Positions 63,634-64,000 of a stretch of 64,000 nt of DNA are shown in pieces. The notes beneath the pieces were generated by a model. It worked only from the letters and a program-made list of their open reading frames with translations, did not search any database and was not told the DNA's origin. This DNA comes from an uncultured Clostridia bacterium (lineage in GTDB: Bacteria > Bacillota > Clostridia > Christensenellales > Borkfalkiaceae). The stretch's first letter is position 1, and each line of letters opens with the position of its first letter. The DNA lies in assembly GCA_947624215.1 (NCBI GenBank), contig CANQJJ010000001.1, positions 40,895 through 104,894 on the forward strand, in the 5' to 3' direction. The position numbers were made by a program, and so were the translations under genes.

Positions 63634-64000
63634 ATGGATCAAGTCAAAATCGGGCAATTTATCAAAGCCGTCAGGAAAGAGAAAAATTTAACGCAGCGGG
63701 AGGTAGCGGAAAAACTTCTCATCTCCGAAAAGACGGTTTCCAAATGGGAAACGGCTTGCCCGAAGTAAGTTTGATGAAACCGCTTTGCGATCTGCTCGGT
63801 ATCAGCCTGAATGAATTTTTTTCGGGCGAAAGGCTTGACGAAAAACAATATTATGAAAAAGCAGAGCAAAATATCATAGCCATTGGTGCAAAAGATAAGG
63901 GAGCGGAAGATTTATTGATAAGTGAATATATGGAAAAATGTGTACTGCGAAACTTCATTGCAAATTCAGAGGACATTGGAGCACTACAAAAATTCTATTG
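63634..64000 (+). pseudogene. XRE-family regulator, frameshifted and cut by the window edge
   Basis: AAGGAGG precedes ATG 63634. The first 40 codons are a normal helix-turn-helix (FIKAVRKEKNLTQREVAEKLLISEKTVSKWET), then the frame reads ACPK and stops at 63766. In another frame the expected continuation goes on at once (GNGLPEVSLMKPLCDLLGI, then LNEFFSGERLDEKQYYEKAEQN) to the window end. Family members read KWETGNGLPEVS here, so one GGGAAAC unit of a 7-bp direct repeat appears to be missing near 63746-63752. It may be a true pseudogene, a phase-variable locus or a sequencing error. Confidence 0.8.

Overview
The window looks like a chromosomal segment of an anaerobic, low-oxygen-adapted member of the Clostridia (Firmicutes/Bacillota). 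The support is the secG-rnr-smpB order, yabP-yabQ-divIC, murB-PHP-whiA, the anaerobic ribonucleotide reductase pair nrdD/nrdG, a bifunctional AdhE, and a CsoR-CopA cluster. Coding sequence is fairly GC-rich, while promoters are AT-rich and close to the sigma-A consensus (TTGACA-17 bp-TATAAT). A sigma-E-like promoter before yabP points to a spore-forming ancestry. I see no rRNA, tRNA, IS element, prophage or CRISPR array; nearly everything is core metabolism plus a few unusual fusions.

Layout. 1-2 kb: tail of a TetR-type regulator coupled to an ABC export pair. 2-7 kb: an LRR/glutaredoxin fusion, an OhrR-type peroxide sensor, the secG-rnr-smpB operon and a small lipoprotein. 7-12.3 kb: aroK-panE-phosphatase-gltX, chained by 4-bp overlaps, then thyA-folA. 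12.4-17.5 kb: typA, a membrane protein, yabP-yabQ-divIC-ppx and an M50-type protease. 17.6-26.4 kb: small XRE regulator, LMW phosphatase, a GH127/GH146-type glycosidase, aroA, a YgjP-type peptidase, DUF1934-MBL-rho, and a ROK sugar kinase. 26.5-32.4 kb: a membrane-anchored PadR regulator with an 11-residue-repeat coiled coil, a YkvI-type permease and an NMT1-type ABC importer. 32.5-38.5 kb: valS, adhE, rplI. 38.6-49 kb: DUF1540, a structured intergenic RNA candidate, murB-PHP-whiA-dnaE-pfkA, a PfkB-family kinase and an HD hydrolase. 49-53.2 kb: NrdR-controlled nrdDG and an M29 aminopeptidase. 53.3-59.8 kb: two CobW-type GTPases, flavodoxin, two RNA methyltransferases, DUF1848. 59.9-64 kb: copper module (csoR, copA fused to copZ), a lipoprotein and a frameshifted XRE regulator at the edge.

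The main signal that ordinary annotation would miss is start-site architecture. At seven loci a good sigma-A promoter ends 6-9 bases before the ATG and no Shine-Dalgarno is possible, which predicts leaderless mRNAs (aroK, aroA, a GH127/146 enzyme, an XRE regulator, a YgjP peptidase, a DUF1934 gene, rlmI). Two of these head overlap-coupled chains that end in gltX and rho. Other genes in the same window have classical GGAGG sites, so two initiation modes coexist.

Other points of interest are the PadR-hendecad-4TM protein with a palindrome beside its promoter that recurs at two other loci, the in-frame CopA-CopZ fusion with an internal ribosome binding site, the CobW GTPase with a three-fold His/Asp-rich repeat next to a CobW-like protein lacking CxCC, and a regulator apparently inactivated by loss of one 7-bp repeat unit. 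All calls come from reading the sequence; no database search was run.
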